DNA from: Kalymmatonema hyalinum WJT4-NPBG1
GTDB taxonomy: Bacteria > Cyanobacteriota > Cyanobacteriia > Cyanobacteriales > Nostocaceae
Assembly (NCBI GenBank): GCA_019359075.1
Contig: JAHHIB010000070.1
Location: forward strand, 1-45,415
Length of the DNA: 45,415 bases
Reading direction: 5' to 3'
A model generated the notes under the pieces. The model saw only the letters and a program-made list of their open reading frames with translations, was not told the DNA's origin and made no database searches. Both the position numbers and the translations under genes were made by a program. The first letter of the stretch is position 1. Every line of letters begins with the position of its first letter. Below are positions 1 to 8,139 of the stretch, in pieces.

Positions 1-128
1 TGTTTTTTCCCAATCAACAAGGGGTATTTGCTCGACGCAGGCTGGGCGCTTTTTTTCCATAAATCTCACATTACCAGATTTTGGCCGTCCTAATTGACGA
101 TCGCCTGACAACCCCCTGAACGGTTACG
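1..128 (-). mobile_element. End of a probable IS66-like insertion sequence with the start of its transposase frame
   Basis: On the minus strand an ATG at 58-60 opens a frame that runs off the left edge and contains the residues VDWEKT, resembling the N-terminus of IS66-type transposases (an acidic-Trp segment just after the start). Upstream on the minus strand, at about 111-128, is GTAACCGTTCAGGGGGTT, which looks like the outer terminus of an IS66-type element. Only about 20 codons are visible, so the family call is an inference from memory. No target duplication can be checked because the other end lies outside the window. Confidence 0.35.
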
Positions 129-311
129 TTAAAAGTTTATGAACTTACTACTTTGCTCTTGGTGGAACGAACCCTAAATTTACTCCAACAAGTCGTTAAC
201 TGGAGTTAATACTAATATTAAGTTGCACTCAAAGGTAGTACCCAAGGTTATACTGTTTTCCGCAATAAGCTGACATAAAACAAAATGGACAACTCTAAAG
301 CAGTGATATCC

Positions 312-1037
312 CTATGACGAAGTGAGTTGGTAGGAGGAACTGTAATTGTAGGAAGCAAAAGCTTCCCAATTCATCACATCCTCTAACAAAGTTTTATACC
401 CTAGGGTATTAGGGTGAAGACCGTCGTCGCTTATGCGTTTGAGTCTCCAAGCTTCACCGCGATTTATCCATTGCTGGAAAATATCGAGATAAGGAATTCC
501 CCGTTCAGTGCAAGCGACTTTAAGAGCTTCTTTGTAGCGGTATTGGTCAGCGTGATTGTAGTACAAGCAATCCAGAAATGGCATCTTAGCTTCATCAACT
601 GGGACCATTCCTACAAATAAAACTGGACATAGTTGCTGCGCCTGATCAAGCAAAGATGCAATTTGCGATTCAAAAACGGCAAAATCTGTATAGTTTCGTC
701 CATTTGGACGACCTAACCGTGCTGAATCATTAACTCCTACCGACAGGATAATCAAGTCGGGAACGTGGTTTCGCAGTTCACCTCGATGGCGAAATTCTAC
801 TTCTAGCCTTTGCGCTACTTGCAGGATGCGATCGCCCCGCACTCCCAAATTATAAAGAACATGACCGGCGCTGTCAGGTAGCATCCAACACCGTCGCAGT
901 CTCTCGACCCAGCCACCTCCTTCTGGATCGCCAAACCCATATATTAAACTATCTCCTAGGGCGATAATCTTTAGAGGCTGGGAATGTCTTGGCACAACTG
1001 ACAGATGCATTGAGGAATTTGCTTCAAATGTCTGCAT
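312..1037 (-). CDS. SGNH/GDSL-family hydrolase (lipase/esterase-like)
   Basis: A 241-residue protein of the SGNH hydrolase family, serine esterases with broad substrates. The block I motif ALGDSLIYG places the nucleophile at S30. Block III GVNDS supplies the oxyanion Asn (N103), and DDGLHPN near the end gives the D205/H208 part of the triad. Length fits a single-domain member. No signal peptide is evident, so it is probably cytoplasmic. A second in-frame Met at residue 10 (MHLSV) is an alternative start. The gene stands alone, followed upstream by a minus-strand CPBP protease gene 76 bp away. The family is certain, the substrate unknown. Confidence 0.9.
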   Translation of the reverse strand: MQTFEANSSMHLSVVPRHSQPLKIIALGDSLIYGFGDPEGGGWVERLRRCWMLPDSAGHVLYNLGVRGDRILQVAQRLEVEFRHRGELRNHVPDLIILSVGVNDSARLGRPNGRNYTDFAVFESQIASLLDQAQQLCPVLFVGMVPVDEAKMPFLDCLYYNHADQYRYKEALKVACTERGIPYLDIFQQWINRGEAWRLKRISDDGLHPNTLGYKTLLEDVMNWEAFASYNYSSSYQLTSS

Positions 1038-1113
1038 CTTTAAAATATATATTTTATATCTCTATAGAATTCTATACATATCTATACCATTGAGCATTAC
1101 CTTTCTTGTTCTT

Positions 1114-2001
1114 TCATGACTCTTTTTGAAAAGAGTTGATGAAATAAGGGACAGCTGCATTTTTGCGCGGCCAGTTTTGAGACACAAAGCGTACCAGCAC
1201 AGGTAGTGAGAGAACTATAAACACGATACCCAACCACAAGCTATAACGTAATTGTTCTAACCTATTCACAGCTGAGAGAGTCTTCGAGCCATTTGATAAC
1301 AGTTCCATTGCCACTACAAAAGAATTATTCAAAGCATGGCAGGCGATCGGCACGATGAGCGAGCGTGTCTTGATATATAACAGCCCCAAAACCATTCCAA
1401 CCATAGACAATCCCACGACATTTGCGTGCCCAATCCCAAACAACAGCGACGAACCCAACAATCCTGCTCGAATGCCCCATTTGGTTGCCCAGCGCTGCAA
1501 AATAATCCCCCTAAAGAGGAATTCTTCAGTAATTGGGGCAACCACCACCAACACGATAGCTCCCAAGAGGTTGAACAACAGTGGCGCAGTCCTCTGAGGT
1601 GTTGGGTTGTTGGCAACGTCGCGTAAAATTGCTTCTATAAACGACGGAGCTACTAATGACAGTAGGTAAAACAGTACTAAGTAGGAACCCATGGAAAACA
1701 GGAGCAACAGAATAACTAAGCCTACCATCGGCAACCACCTATGGTTGCTTGGCAAACCACCGACTACATACCCCAGGTTAACTCCTAAGCGCTTAAAATC
1801 TGCCAACGTCCAAAGGCAAAGTAACCCGAACACGAAGATGTAAAGGATTAAATTCAAAACTTGAGGGTTGAATTTTAAGCCACTAGTCGCTTGAATCACC
1901 CCTACCCCAATCCCAAGAACGATAGATATGAGTAAAAGCCGCAGCAGCAAAGAGCGAACCTTGAGATGGAGAAATGGATGATTGATATTTTCAGAATTCA
2001 T
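1114..2001 (-). CDS. CPBP family intramembrane metalloprotease (CAAX protease/bacteriocin-processing type)
   Basis: A 295-residue polytopic membrane protein with about eight hydrophobic segments. The Abi/CPBP signature is complete: ITEEFLFRG (E159, E160, R164), FGIGH (F188, H192) and CHALNN (H222, N225/N226). These glutamates and histidines form the catalytic centre of the family, whose best known members are eukaryotic Rce1 CAAX proteases. In cyanobacteria such genes are common and mostly uncharacterised. It lies on the same strand as the SGNH hydrolase, but no functional link is evident. The substrate cannot be read from the sequence. Confidence 0.92.
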   Translation of the reverse strand: MNSENINHPFLHLKVRSLLLRLLLISIVLGIGVGVIQATSGLKFNPQVLNLILYIFVFGLLCLWTLADFKRLGVNLGYVVGGLPSNHRWLPMVGLVILLLLFSMGSYLVLFYLLSLVAPSFIEAILRDVANNPTPQRTAPLLFNLLGAIVLVVVAPITEEFLFRGIILQRWATKWGIRAGLLGSSLLFGIGHANVVGLSMVGMVLGLLYIKTRSLIVPIACHALNNSFVVAMELLSNGSKTLSAVNRLEQLRYSLWLGIVFIVLSLPVLVRFVSQNWPRKNAAVPYFINSFQKES

Positions 2002-2030
2002 AAATTATAAGGATACTATGCGTACGGGTA

Positions 2031-2155
2031 GCGATTGCCCAAGGCTTCGCGGCTCGACTGAGCTTCGCCGAACGTCCGTGAGCGCTCAGCGTTCGACTGA
2101 GCTCACGCCGAAGTCCGAACGGGGCACTGCGCTCCGCGCAATCGCCTGCAAGTTC
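2031..2155. repeat. Intergenic GC-rich repeat with nested inverted segments
   Basis: This stretch is much richer in GC than its surroundings and contains repeated words: GACTGAGC appears twice, CGTCCG and GTCCGAACGG near each other, and TGAGCGCTCA is a palindrome. GCGATTGCC near the left edge is mirrored by GCAATCGCC near the right edge. Such mosaic repeats sit in intergenic space of Nostoc-type genomes. Open frames across it on both strands look like composition artefacts. Confidence 0.6.
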
Positions 2156-2232
2156 TTTCGTCTCACCTACTAGGGTGACTGACTGTACACCCACTTCAAC
2201 CATTGTCCACAAGAACTTCGCTACTTTTACCG

Positions 2233-2898
2233 TTATTTATTAGACGCTAGTTTATCGGCAACGCGTGTTGTTTCTGGCAACCGATATTTTGTTGTGCAAC
2301 GCAATACGTAATCAATTGCTGTTGGTAGACTGACTTTATGACCGCTAGAGACGTAGATTGGCTTGACTCCTACTCGCGTCCGTAAAACTGCTCCAATTGT
2401 TTCTCCTCTATGTATTAATGGTTGCCAGCTACTTCGTATGTCTGGGATCTCCTGATGCTTCCCAACTAACAACGATTTTGCTACACCAATTGTAGGCATA
2501 TCCACGAGTAATCCTAGATGGCAAGCTATGCCAAATCTTCTAGGATGTGCGATTCCCTGTCCATCACATAAGATAATGTCTGGTATTGTTTTAATCTTTT
2601 CGAGTGCGTCTAAAACTGCGGGTATTTCCCGAAATGAAAGGAAGCCAGGGATGTAGGGAAATGTTGTAGGACGGCGTGCGAGGCTGGTTTCTTGCAGCTG
2701 CAAATCAGGAAAACTTAGTACCGCTACGGCTGCACGGCTAATTGTACCATCTGCTTCAAAACCCATATCTACCCCTGCGACGTACTGTACAGGTTCTTTG
2801 AGTTTATCTTCAGTTATGACCTCATCTTTTAGCTTTTCTTGAATTTTTATAGCTTCATCTACTGTAAGGGACCAAGTATGGCGTTGATAAATCTTCAT
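2233..2898 (-). CDS. nfi: Endonuclease V (deoxyinosine 3' endonuclease)
   Basis: A 221-residue endonuclease V, which nicks DNA at the second bond 3' of deoxyinosine and starts repair of deaminated adenine. The family motifs are present: VAGVDMGF with D44, YIPGFLSFRE with Y82 and E91, LCDGQGIAHPRRFG with D112, then IGVAKS and SSGHKVSL. The three acidic residues coordinate the metal. Length equals that of typical bacterial Nfi, so it looks intact. It has no operon partner. It is transcribed divergently from the prohibitin-like gene at 3102. Confidence 0.95.
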   Translation of the reverse strand: MKIYQRHTWSLTVDEAIKIQEKLKDEVITEDKLKEPVQYVAGVDMGFEADGTISRAAVAVLSFPDLQLQETSLARRPTTFPYIPGFLSFREIPAVLDALEKIKTIPDIILCDGQGIAHPRRFGIACHLGLLVDMPTIGVAKSLLVGKHQEIPDIRSSWQPLIHRGETIGAVLRTRVGVKPIYVSSGHKVSLPTAIDYVLRCTTKYRLPETTRVADKLASNK

Positions 2899-3101
2899 AT
2901 TTATAGCTTTAGTTTAAATGTTGTTGCTTCCGAAATTGTTCTTGGCAATAGTGTATCTACTCTTATCGTTTATTTTACAGATTGTGTAACTTTTTCGACA
3001 TTTAAACAACAAAAATTATTTGTAGGGTGGACTATGCTTAGTCAAGAACAGGATTGTGATCAATTTTAACATTATTACAAATGACTTTATCCAATTAAAA
3101 T

Positions 3102-3938
3102 ATGCATAATATAAGTAGAAATACCACGGGTAATTTTCAGTTAGGTTTTTATTTAGCAGGAGGAATATTTTTATTACTCTTAGCTATTATTTTCCGTCCC
3201 TTCGCCATTGTTAATGCTGGAGAAAGGGGCGTTCTCATGCAATTCGGTAAAGTCCAAAATCAGGTTTTAGATGAAGGTATCCACCCTATATTACCAGTCG
3301 TTACATCAGTAAAAAGATTGAGTGTTCGGGTTCATAAAAATAGCTTTCAAGCTGATGCTGCTTCTAAAGACTTGCAGAAAATAACTACAGAACTGGCGAT
3401 TAACTGGCATATTGATCCCACAAAGGCCAATAAAATTTTTCAACAAGTTGGGGATGAAGAACAAATTGTTAATGGAATTATCACTCCTGCCGTTTCTGAG
3501 GTTCTGAAAGCAGCAACCGCTAAAAAAACTGCAGAGGAAATAATCACTATCAGAACCAAACTAAAAGAAGAAATTGATAATAATCTCAGAAAGCGTCTGG
3601 CAGCTTATAGCTTAATAGTAGATGACGTTTCTCTGGTGAATTTTGCTTTTTCTCCAGAGTTTAGTAGAGCTATTGAATCTAAACAAATAGCCGAACAAGA
3701 AGCTAAACAAGCAGAATTTATTGCCAAGAAAGCAACACAAGAAGCGCAAGCAGAAATCAATCGTGCTAAAGGTCAAGCAGAAGCGCAGAGATTGCAAAGG
3801 CAAACTTTGACCCCAGATTTATTACAAAAGCAAGCAATAGAAAAATGGGATGGGCATTTTCCAACAGTAATGGGTGGTAATGGTACGTTGCCTTTAATCA
3901 ATATCAATCCTGCTAATGTTGCTAATCAGCAACAGTAA
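3102..3938 (+). CDS. Prohibitin-like SPFH domain membrane protein
   Basis: A 278-residue protein with one N-terminal membrane anchor (about residues 12-33), an SPFH/Band 7 domain (about 35-200) and an Ala/Glu/Lys-rich coiled coil (about 190-235), the layout of prohibitins. Motifs include NAGERGVLMQFGKV after the anchor and SPEFSRAIESKQIAEQEA at the start of the coil. Family members form large ring complexes in membranes and often modulate FtsH proteases. An ftsH gene lies in this window at 39.3 kb but is not adjacent. The closest named cyanobacterial relative is probably the Phb group; HflC is an alternative name. Confidence 0.9.
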   Translation: MHNISRNTTGNFQLGFYLAGGIFLLLLAIIFRPFAIVNAGERGVLMQFGKVQNQVLDEGIHPILPVVTSVKRLSVRVHKNSFQADAASKDLQKITTELAINWHIDPTKANKIFQQVGDEEQIVNGIITPAVSEVLKAATAKKTAEEIITIRTKLKEEIDNNLRKRLAAYSLIVDDVSLVNFAFSPEFSRAIESKQIAEQEAKQAEFIAKKATQEAQAEINRAKGQAEAQRLQRQTLTPDLLQKQAIEKWDGHFPTVMGGNGTLPLININPANVANQQQ

Positions 3939-4297
3939 AGAAAGTGAAAAAATAAGAATTCATAAGCCAGTATTCAGGAGTCAGAATACAATTAGTGAAG
4001 GTTTGAAACCCGTCACTAATTCTTGACGATCAAATCTTCTATTTGGTAGGGGCTTGAACCCTCAATGCAGGAGCCTCTCTAAAGAATTCATAAAGCGAGT
4101 TCTAACTCCTGACTTTTGACTACTTATTTGGTCATATAGCAATCCTAAATGGTCCGTGAAATTATCTCTTCTCTCTTATCTTGGCGAACAGGCACGTCTA
4201 TGTCCTGTGGACACGCTTTGCTAAGACGGTTGATAATTTTCATAAATAAAATTACGACTGCTATAGTTGTTGAAAATGCAGTCATAAACTACTATGA
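3939..4297. other. Gene-free stretch between prohibitin-like gene and mnmH
   Basis: No credible coding frame. It holds a perfect 9-bp inverted repeat AATTAGTGA/TCACTAATT (3990-3998 and 4013-4021) with GGTTTGAAACC inside the loop, which could fold into one extended hairpin downstream of the plus-strand gene. There is no T-tract, so it is at best a weak terminator. Around 4190-4230 there is a GC-rich fragment of the dispersed cyanobacterial repeat type. Confidence 0.5.
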
Positions 4298-5377
4298 TCA
4301 GGTGAGTTCTACCTGATTGGGCAGCAGAGACTTTAAGAAACTATCAATACTGCTATCCGATAGGTCAGGTATGGATAGCGATCGCTCTACTTTGGTAAAG
4401 TCCCGTTTCATGGATTTACTATACGTAGGATCGTAGTGGAACTGTAACATATCTTGTACGAATAATTCCCACTTTCCAGCATCTATCAACTGATACCATT
4501 CGCTTATTTTTTCTTTTCCATAGCGAGATTTAAGTTTTTCTAGCTTGGCTTTTAAAATATTGGGATGAGTTGTCAAATGTGGGTATTCCTGCAAGAGAAA
4601 CTGTACTCTTTGGGCAATAGTTAGTTGGATTTCTACACAGCTAGCCTGTTTCATTTTCTCCCACAAAGACTGCGGCAAATAAACTTGTCCAATTTTGTTG
4701 CTTTCTGATTCTAACCACACCGTTTCAGCAGGATTAAAGCTTTGCAGTTGTTGCAATAACAGAGATTCAAAATATTTTTGAGAAGGTTGGGCTGAAGGTT
4801 TCCCTTCCCATTCTTCGCCAAGCAAAGAACCGCGATGGTTAGCTAAAGCTTCCAAATCTAACACTTGATCACCGCTTAAGCGCATTTGGTGCAGAATATG
4901 GGTTTTGCCACTGCCAGTTAGACCGCATAATATCTGATAGGTAAATTTTTCTGGCAAATGTTCTAATTGCTGGCGGACATACGCGCGATAAGTCTTGTAA
5001 CCGCCTTCAATTAACGTTACCCGCCAACCAATCTGCGTCAGCACCAAAGCCATACTATTGGAACGTTGTCCACCACGCCAGCAGTAAACCAGAGGATGGT
5101 AGTCCTTTTGTTTTTCAGCAAAATGTTGAGTGAGATGTTGGGAGATGTTTTTTGAAACCAAAGCAGCACCGATTTTCCGGGCGGTGAAGGGGCATACTTG
5201 TTTGTATATCGTTCCTACTTGGGCGCGTTCTTCATCATCTAGCACTGGTAAATTAATCGCACCAGGGATGTGATCTTCCGCAAATTCGCTGCTTGAACGA
5301 ACATCAATTATTTCACTGTATGTTTCTGTCCAAGGTTGCTGAGTGTATCTGGGTAAAGGTGGCATTAAGCAATTCAA
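4298..5377 (-). CDS. mnmH: tRNA 2-selenouridine/geranyl-2-thiouridine synthase
   Basis: A 359-residue MnmH (SelU/YbbB). Residues 15-130 form a rhodanese domain whose catalytic cysteine is C99 in YCWRGGQRS; residues from about 145 form a P-loop domain with GLTGSGKT at 152-159. The enzyme replaces sulfur by selenium in 2-thiouridine at the wobble position of tRNAs for Lys, Glu and Gln, via a geranylated intermediate. No selD or selA is nearby, so whether selenium is used in this organism cannot be judged. A second Met at residue 5 is an alternative start. The gene stands alone. Confidence 0.94.
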   Translation of the reverse strand: MNCLMPPLPRYTQQPWTETYSEIIDVRSSSEFAEDHIPGAINLPVLDDEERAQVGTIYKQVCPFTARKIGAALVSKNISQHLTQHFAEKQKDYHPLVYCWRGGQRSNSMALVLTQIGWRVTLIEGGYKTYRAYVRQQLEHLPEKFTYQILCGLTGSGKTHILHQMRLSGDQVLDLEALANHRGSLLGEEWEGKPSAQPSQKYFESLLLQQLQSFNPAETVWLESESNKIGQVYLPQSLWEKMKQASCVEIQLTIAQRVQFLLQEYPHLTTHPNILKAKLEKLKSRYGKEKISEWYQLIDAGKWELFVQDMLQFHYDPTYSKSMKRDFTKVERSLSIPDLSDSSIDSFLKSLLPNQVELT

Positions 5378-5762
5378 AATTCAAAATTCACGCATTGAGA
5401 AAGCCTGTTTCTAAAGTTCTTCTCTCTAGATGCTGTGCTTTCTTAAATGTGGATCATCTTTCTCAATTTTGACACTTCCATAACTTGATGTGTGGAAGGG
5501 TATAATTTTGCTCTTTTCGGCAATTCTTTTTAAAGTCAAACCTAAGACAGATGTAGTTACCTCTAAAATTTACTATCACTCCCATTGGTTGCTTATTGGC
5601 AGCGTAGTATTATTGAATGCAATAACGAGGTTTTGTGTTCGATATGATACAGCATAATCTGAAAATGGTATTCATGTAGAGACGTAGCATGCTACGTTTC
5701 TACGCAGTCTTTTTTTGAAGGCGCAGAAATCAGTTCACTTAAGTAAACAGAGTAGGTGTGAG
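5378..5762. other. Gene-free stretch with a 28-bp palindrome
   Basis: Between the divergent starts of mnmH and the membrane protein gene. The visible structure is a near-perfect palindrome at 5676-5703, GTAGAGACGTAGCATG followed by its mirror with one mismatch. A related GTAGAGACGC/GCGTCTCTAC inverted repeat is at 11299-11331, so this is one copy of a dispersed repeat family. It lies directly in front of the plus-strand gene and could form a leader hairpin. No gene is seen. Confidence 0.6.
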
Positions 5763-6839
5763 ATGAGATTTGGATTACCGACATGGTTTCCTTACCCCAG
5801 TGCTTGGTTAAACGCTTTGATACTATCGATGTTTATGACTGGGTTGGCCGCCTTGACGAGGCGTAGCAATGGTTTGGACTCTTATTTCGCTAAATGGTCA
5901 AACAACCCAGAACTGTTTACAGTATCGGTAATATTGTTACTAATATTACCAATACCTGCGATCGCCTTTTTCCATCACTTTTTTCTCGGGCGCTTGATCC
6001 CCGCCATTCCAGGAGAACGGACAAACAATATCAAGGGATTAGTTCCTGGACTCATAAGCTGGTGGGAAAGTTTATATAGCTGGCTTGTGTTTGTCCTTTC
6101 TACTCTGATTGCAATATTGTTTTCAACTCCTTTTTTACCTTTATTTCAACTCAACTACGAAAAAATTCTTGACACCTACAATCAACCTCACAGAAATCTG
6201 CAAGCCATCTTTGCTATTTTCTGGATACTCAGCGCTGCTATTTTTTACCAAATTGAGTATTTATTTAAGTACCGTCTGGTTTTTGCTGACACTGTTAGTA
6301 GTGAACCAGAAAACACTCAGGAAACAAATGATGAGATAATAAATGTCCAGGAAGAGAATAATAAGCAGAGTGAGATTGGTGTTACGGAAATTCAAAAAAA
6401 TGAGCAACATTCCACGAAAAAGCCAACTGTGGTTGACTTAATTGTTAAATATCAAAAATTACCAAAAAGAATTTTCACACTAGTTTTGATTTCTTTAATA
6501 TCTTTATGGGTATACTTGTTTGCTAATTTGCCAGAAGTTAAACAAACTATATCATCGGCAAACATTTCTCTGGAAAATTCATTAATAGTCACTCCTAAAC
6601 CCACTCCTAAAGATGACACTTTTGAGCAGGCAATTGACAAAGGTAGAATTGCAGCTGACCTAACAAAATCAGCACAAACTACAGATGAGTGGAAAGTAGT
6701 TGTCAAACGGTGGGAACAAGCGATTAGACTTTTGGAAAACGTGCCAACTTCTAGCAGCAATTATTCGATGGCGCAGCAAAAAATTTTGCAGTATCAGCTT
6801 CATCGGGATTTTGCTAGAAAAAATGCCACATTCAATTAG
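5763..6839 (+). CDS. Unrecognised cyanobacterial membrane protein with extracytoplasmic C-terminal segment
   Basis: I chose the ATG at 5763 (MRFGLPTWF), giving 358 residues; a TTG at 5715 would add 16 polar residues but has no better start signals. Hydrophobic segments lie at about 13-31, 51-72, 104-126, 146-166 and 235-255. A Gln/Glu/Asn-rich linker (about 178-220) separates the fourth and fifth. The C-terminal part contains a WKVVVKRWEQAIRLLENVP stretch followed by NYSMAQQKILQYQ, a helical pattern I associate with cyanobacterial envelope proteins carrying TPR-like tails. Function unknown. It is followed on the same strand by an aldo/keto reductase gene 104 bp away. Confidence 0.75.
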   Translation: MRFGLPTWFPYPSAWLNALILSMFMTGLAALTRRSNGLDSYFAKWSNNPELFTVSVILLLILPIPAIAFFHHFFLGRLIPAIPGERTNNIKGLVPGLISWWESLYSWLVFVLSTLIAILFSTPFLPLFQLNYEKILDTYNQPHRNLQAIFAIFWILSAAIFYQIEYLFKYRLVFADTVSSEPENTQETNDEIINVQEENNKQSEIGVTEIQKNEQHSTKKPTVVDLIVKYQKLPKRIFTLVLISLISLWVYLFANLPEVKQTISSANISLENSLIVTPKPTPKDDTFEQAIDKGRIAADLTKSAQTTDEWKVVVKRWEQAIRLLENVPTSSSNYSMAQQKILQYQLHRDFARKNATFN

Positions 6840-6943
6840 TAAACTTAAATATCCTAAATTCATTTCAGTTAGCGCCCATGCTGTTAGGGTAGCCTTCCGC
6901 TAACATACAAAAAGAACACCGGATTTACCCCAGCGAGCAAACT

Positions 6944-7909
6944 ATGTCAGGAAACACGACGCGGCGTAACTTCCTCATCACTAGTGTTGCGGTTGCAGGC
7001 AGTGTAGTAGGAGCATCTGCCTTGCAACAACAAGCAGCTGACACTGCTGCACCACCAGCGACGATGCTAGAACGAGTGCTGGGACGCACAGGAGTGAAAG
7101 TCCCCATTTTTGGGTTGGGAGGAGCTGGTCAAACGCCACTCTCCTGGCAAGGAAGAGAACGTGATGCTGTAGCAATTATCGAGAAAGCGCTTGACCTTGG
7201 CATTCGTTACTTTGATACTGCTGCTGATTATGGGCCAAGTGAAGATTATTTCGGGAAAGTACTACCACCCCATCGCTCAAAAATTTTTCTAGCAAGTAAA
7301 ACAGATAAAAGAGACCGTGATGGTGCGTGGCGGGAATTGGAGAGAAGTCTCAAACGTTTGAACACAGATCATCTTGACTTGTGGCAATTGCATCACGTTT
7401 CTTTTCGCGAAGAACTCAACACTATCTTTAGTTCATCTGGCGCAGTCAAAGCTTTAGAAGAGGCGATGCAGCAAAAACTCGTCCGGTTTGTTGGCATAAC
7501 CGGACATCATGATCCACAGGTGATTGCTGAAGGATTGCGTCGCTATCCCTTCCACACAACGCTTATCCCTGTCAATGCTGCCGACAAACACCACTCGCGT
7601 CCGTTTCTCCCAGTCGTTCTTCCGTTAGCACAACAAAAAAATGTCGGCGTGATTGCTATGAAAGTACCGGCTTATGGTCGGTTGTTCAAACCAGGTGGAT
7701 TGGATGGTATGCAGCAAGCTATGGGATATAGTTTGTCTCAGCCTGGTGTTCATTGTTGCGTCATTGCGGCGGAAACGGTCAAGCAATTGGAAGAGAACGT
7801 GAATGTAGCCCGGGCTTTCCAACCTCTAAGCAATAAGGTATTAGCTGCAATTGAGCAACGTACTGCCGCAGTTTGGGAGGATGGCACATTTTTCCGGGCT
7901 TGGACATAG
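6944..7909 (+). CDS. Aldo/keto reductase with twin-arginine signal
   Basis: A 321-residue aldo/keto reductase of the TIM-barrel superfamily, which reduces carbonyls with NAD(P)H. The catalytic tetrad is visible: D91 and Y96 in FDTAADYGPSED, K119 in LASKTDKRD, and H150/H151 in LWQLHHVS. The N-terminus TTRRNFLITSVAVAG is a twin-arginine motif followed by a hydrophobic stretch and an Ala-rich region ending near residue 36, so the protein may be exported folded with its cofactor. Most family members are cytosolic. The start is supported by the RR motif lying right after it. The substrate is unknown. Confidence 0.92.
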   Translation: MSGNTTRRNFLITSVAVAGSVVGASALQQQAADTAAPPATMLERVLGRTGVKVPIFGLGGAGQTPLSWQGRERDAVAIIEKALDLGIRYFDTAADYGPSEDYFGKVLPPHRSKIFLASKTDKRDRDGAWRELERSLKRLNTDHLDLWQLHHVSFREELNTIFSSSGAVKALEEAMQQKLVRFVGITGHHDPQVIAEGLRRYPFHTTLIPVNAADKHHSRPFLPVVLPLAQQKNVGVIAMKVPAYGRLFKPGGLDGMQQAMGYSLSQPGVHCCVIAAETVKQLEENVNVARAFQPLSNKVLAAIEQRTAAVWEDGTFFRAWT

Positions 7910-7961
7910 TATTCACTTTGGGCGAAGGTAAGTAGGTAGGCGAAAAGAAATTGAAGATAGC

Positions 7962-8037
7962 GTAGGGTGAGTTAGGCGAAGCCGTAACGCACCAATTCCG
8001 CCAATCGGATGGTGTACTCTTGGCTAACGCATCCTAC
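7962..8037. repeat. Dispersed MITE-like inverted repeat
   Basis: Imperfect terminal arms GTAGGGTGAGTTAG (7962-7975) and CTAACGCATCCTAC (8024-8037) match in 12 of 14 positions when folded. Between them is the GCCGTAACGCACC and AATCGGATGG sequence seen in a very common cyanobacterial intergenic repeat. It lies between the convergent aldo/keto reductase and methyltransferase genes. Confidence 0.65.
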
Positions 8038-8139
8038 AGTGGTTTTATATTTAATTCAGCCCACGTACTTATTGTTAATAACTGATTAGGTAATGCTGCC
8101 TAAAAATTTGAATAATGACAGTGTTAGATATTCTTTCCT

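Noticed and set aside
2031-2212. Open frames across the GC-rich repeat near 2.1 kb
   Set aside because: Frames exist on both strands only because stop codons are rare in this GC-rich repeat.
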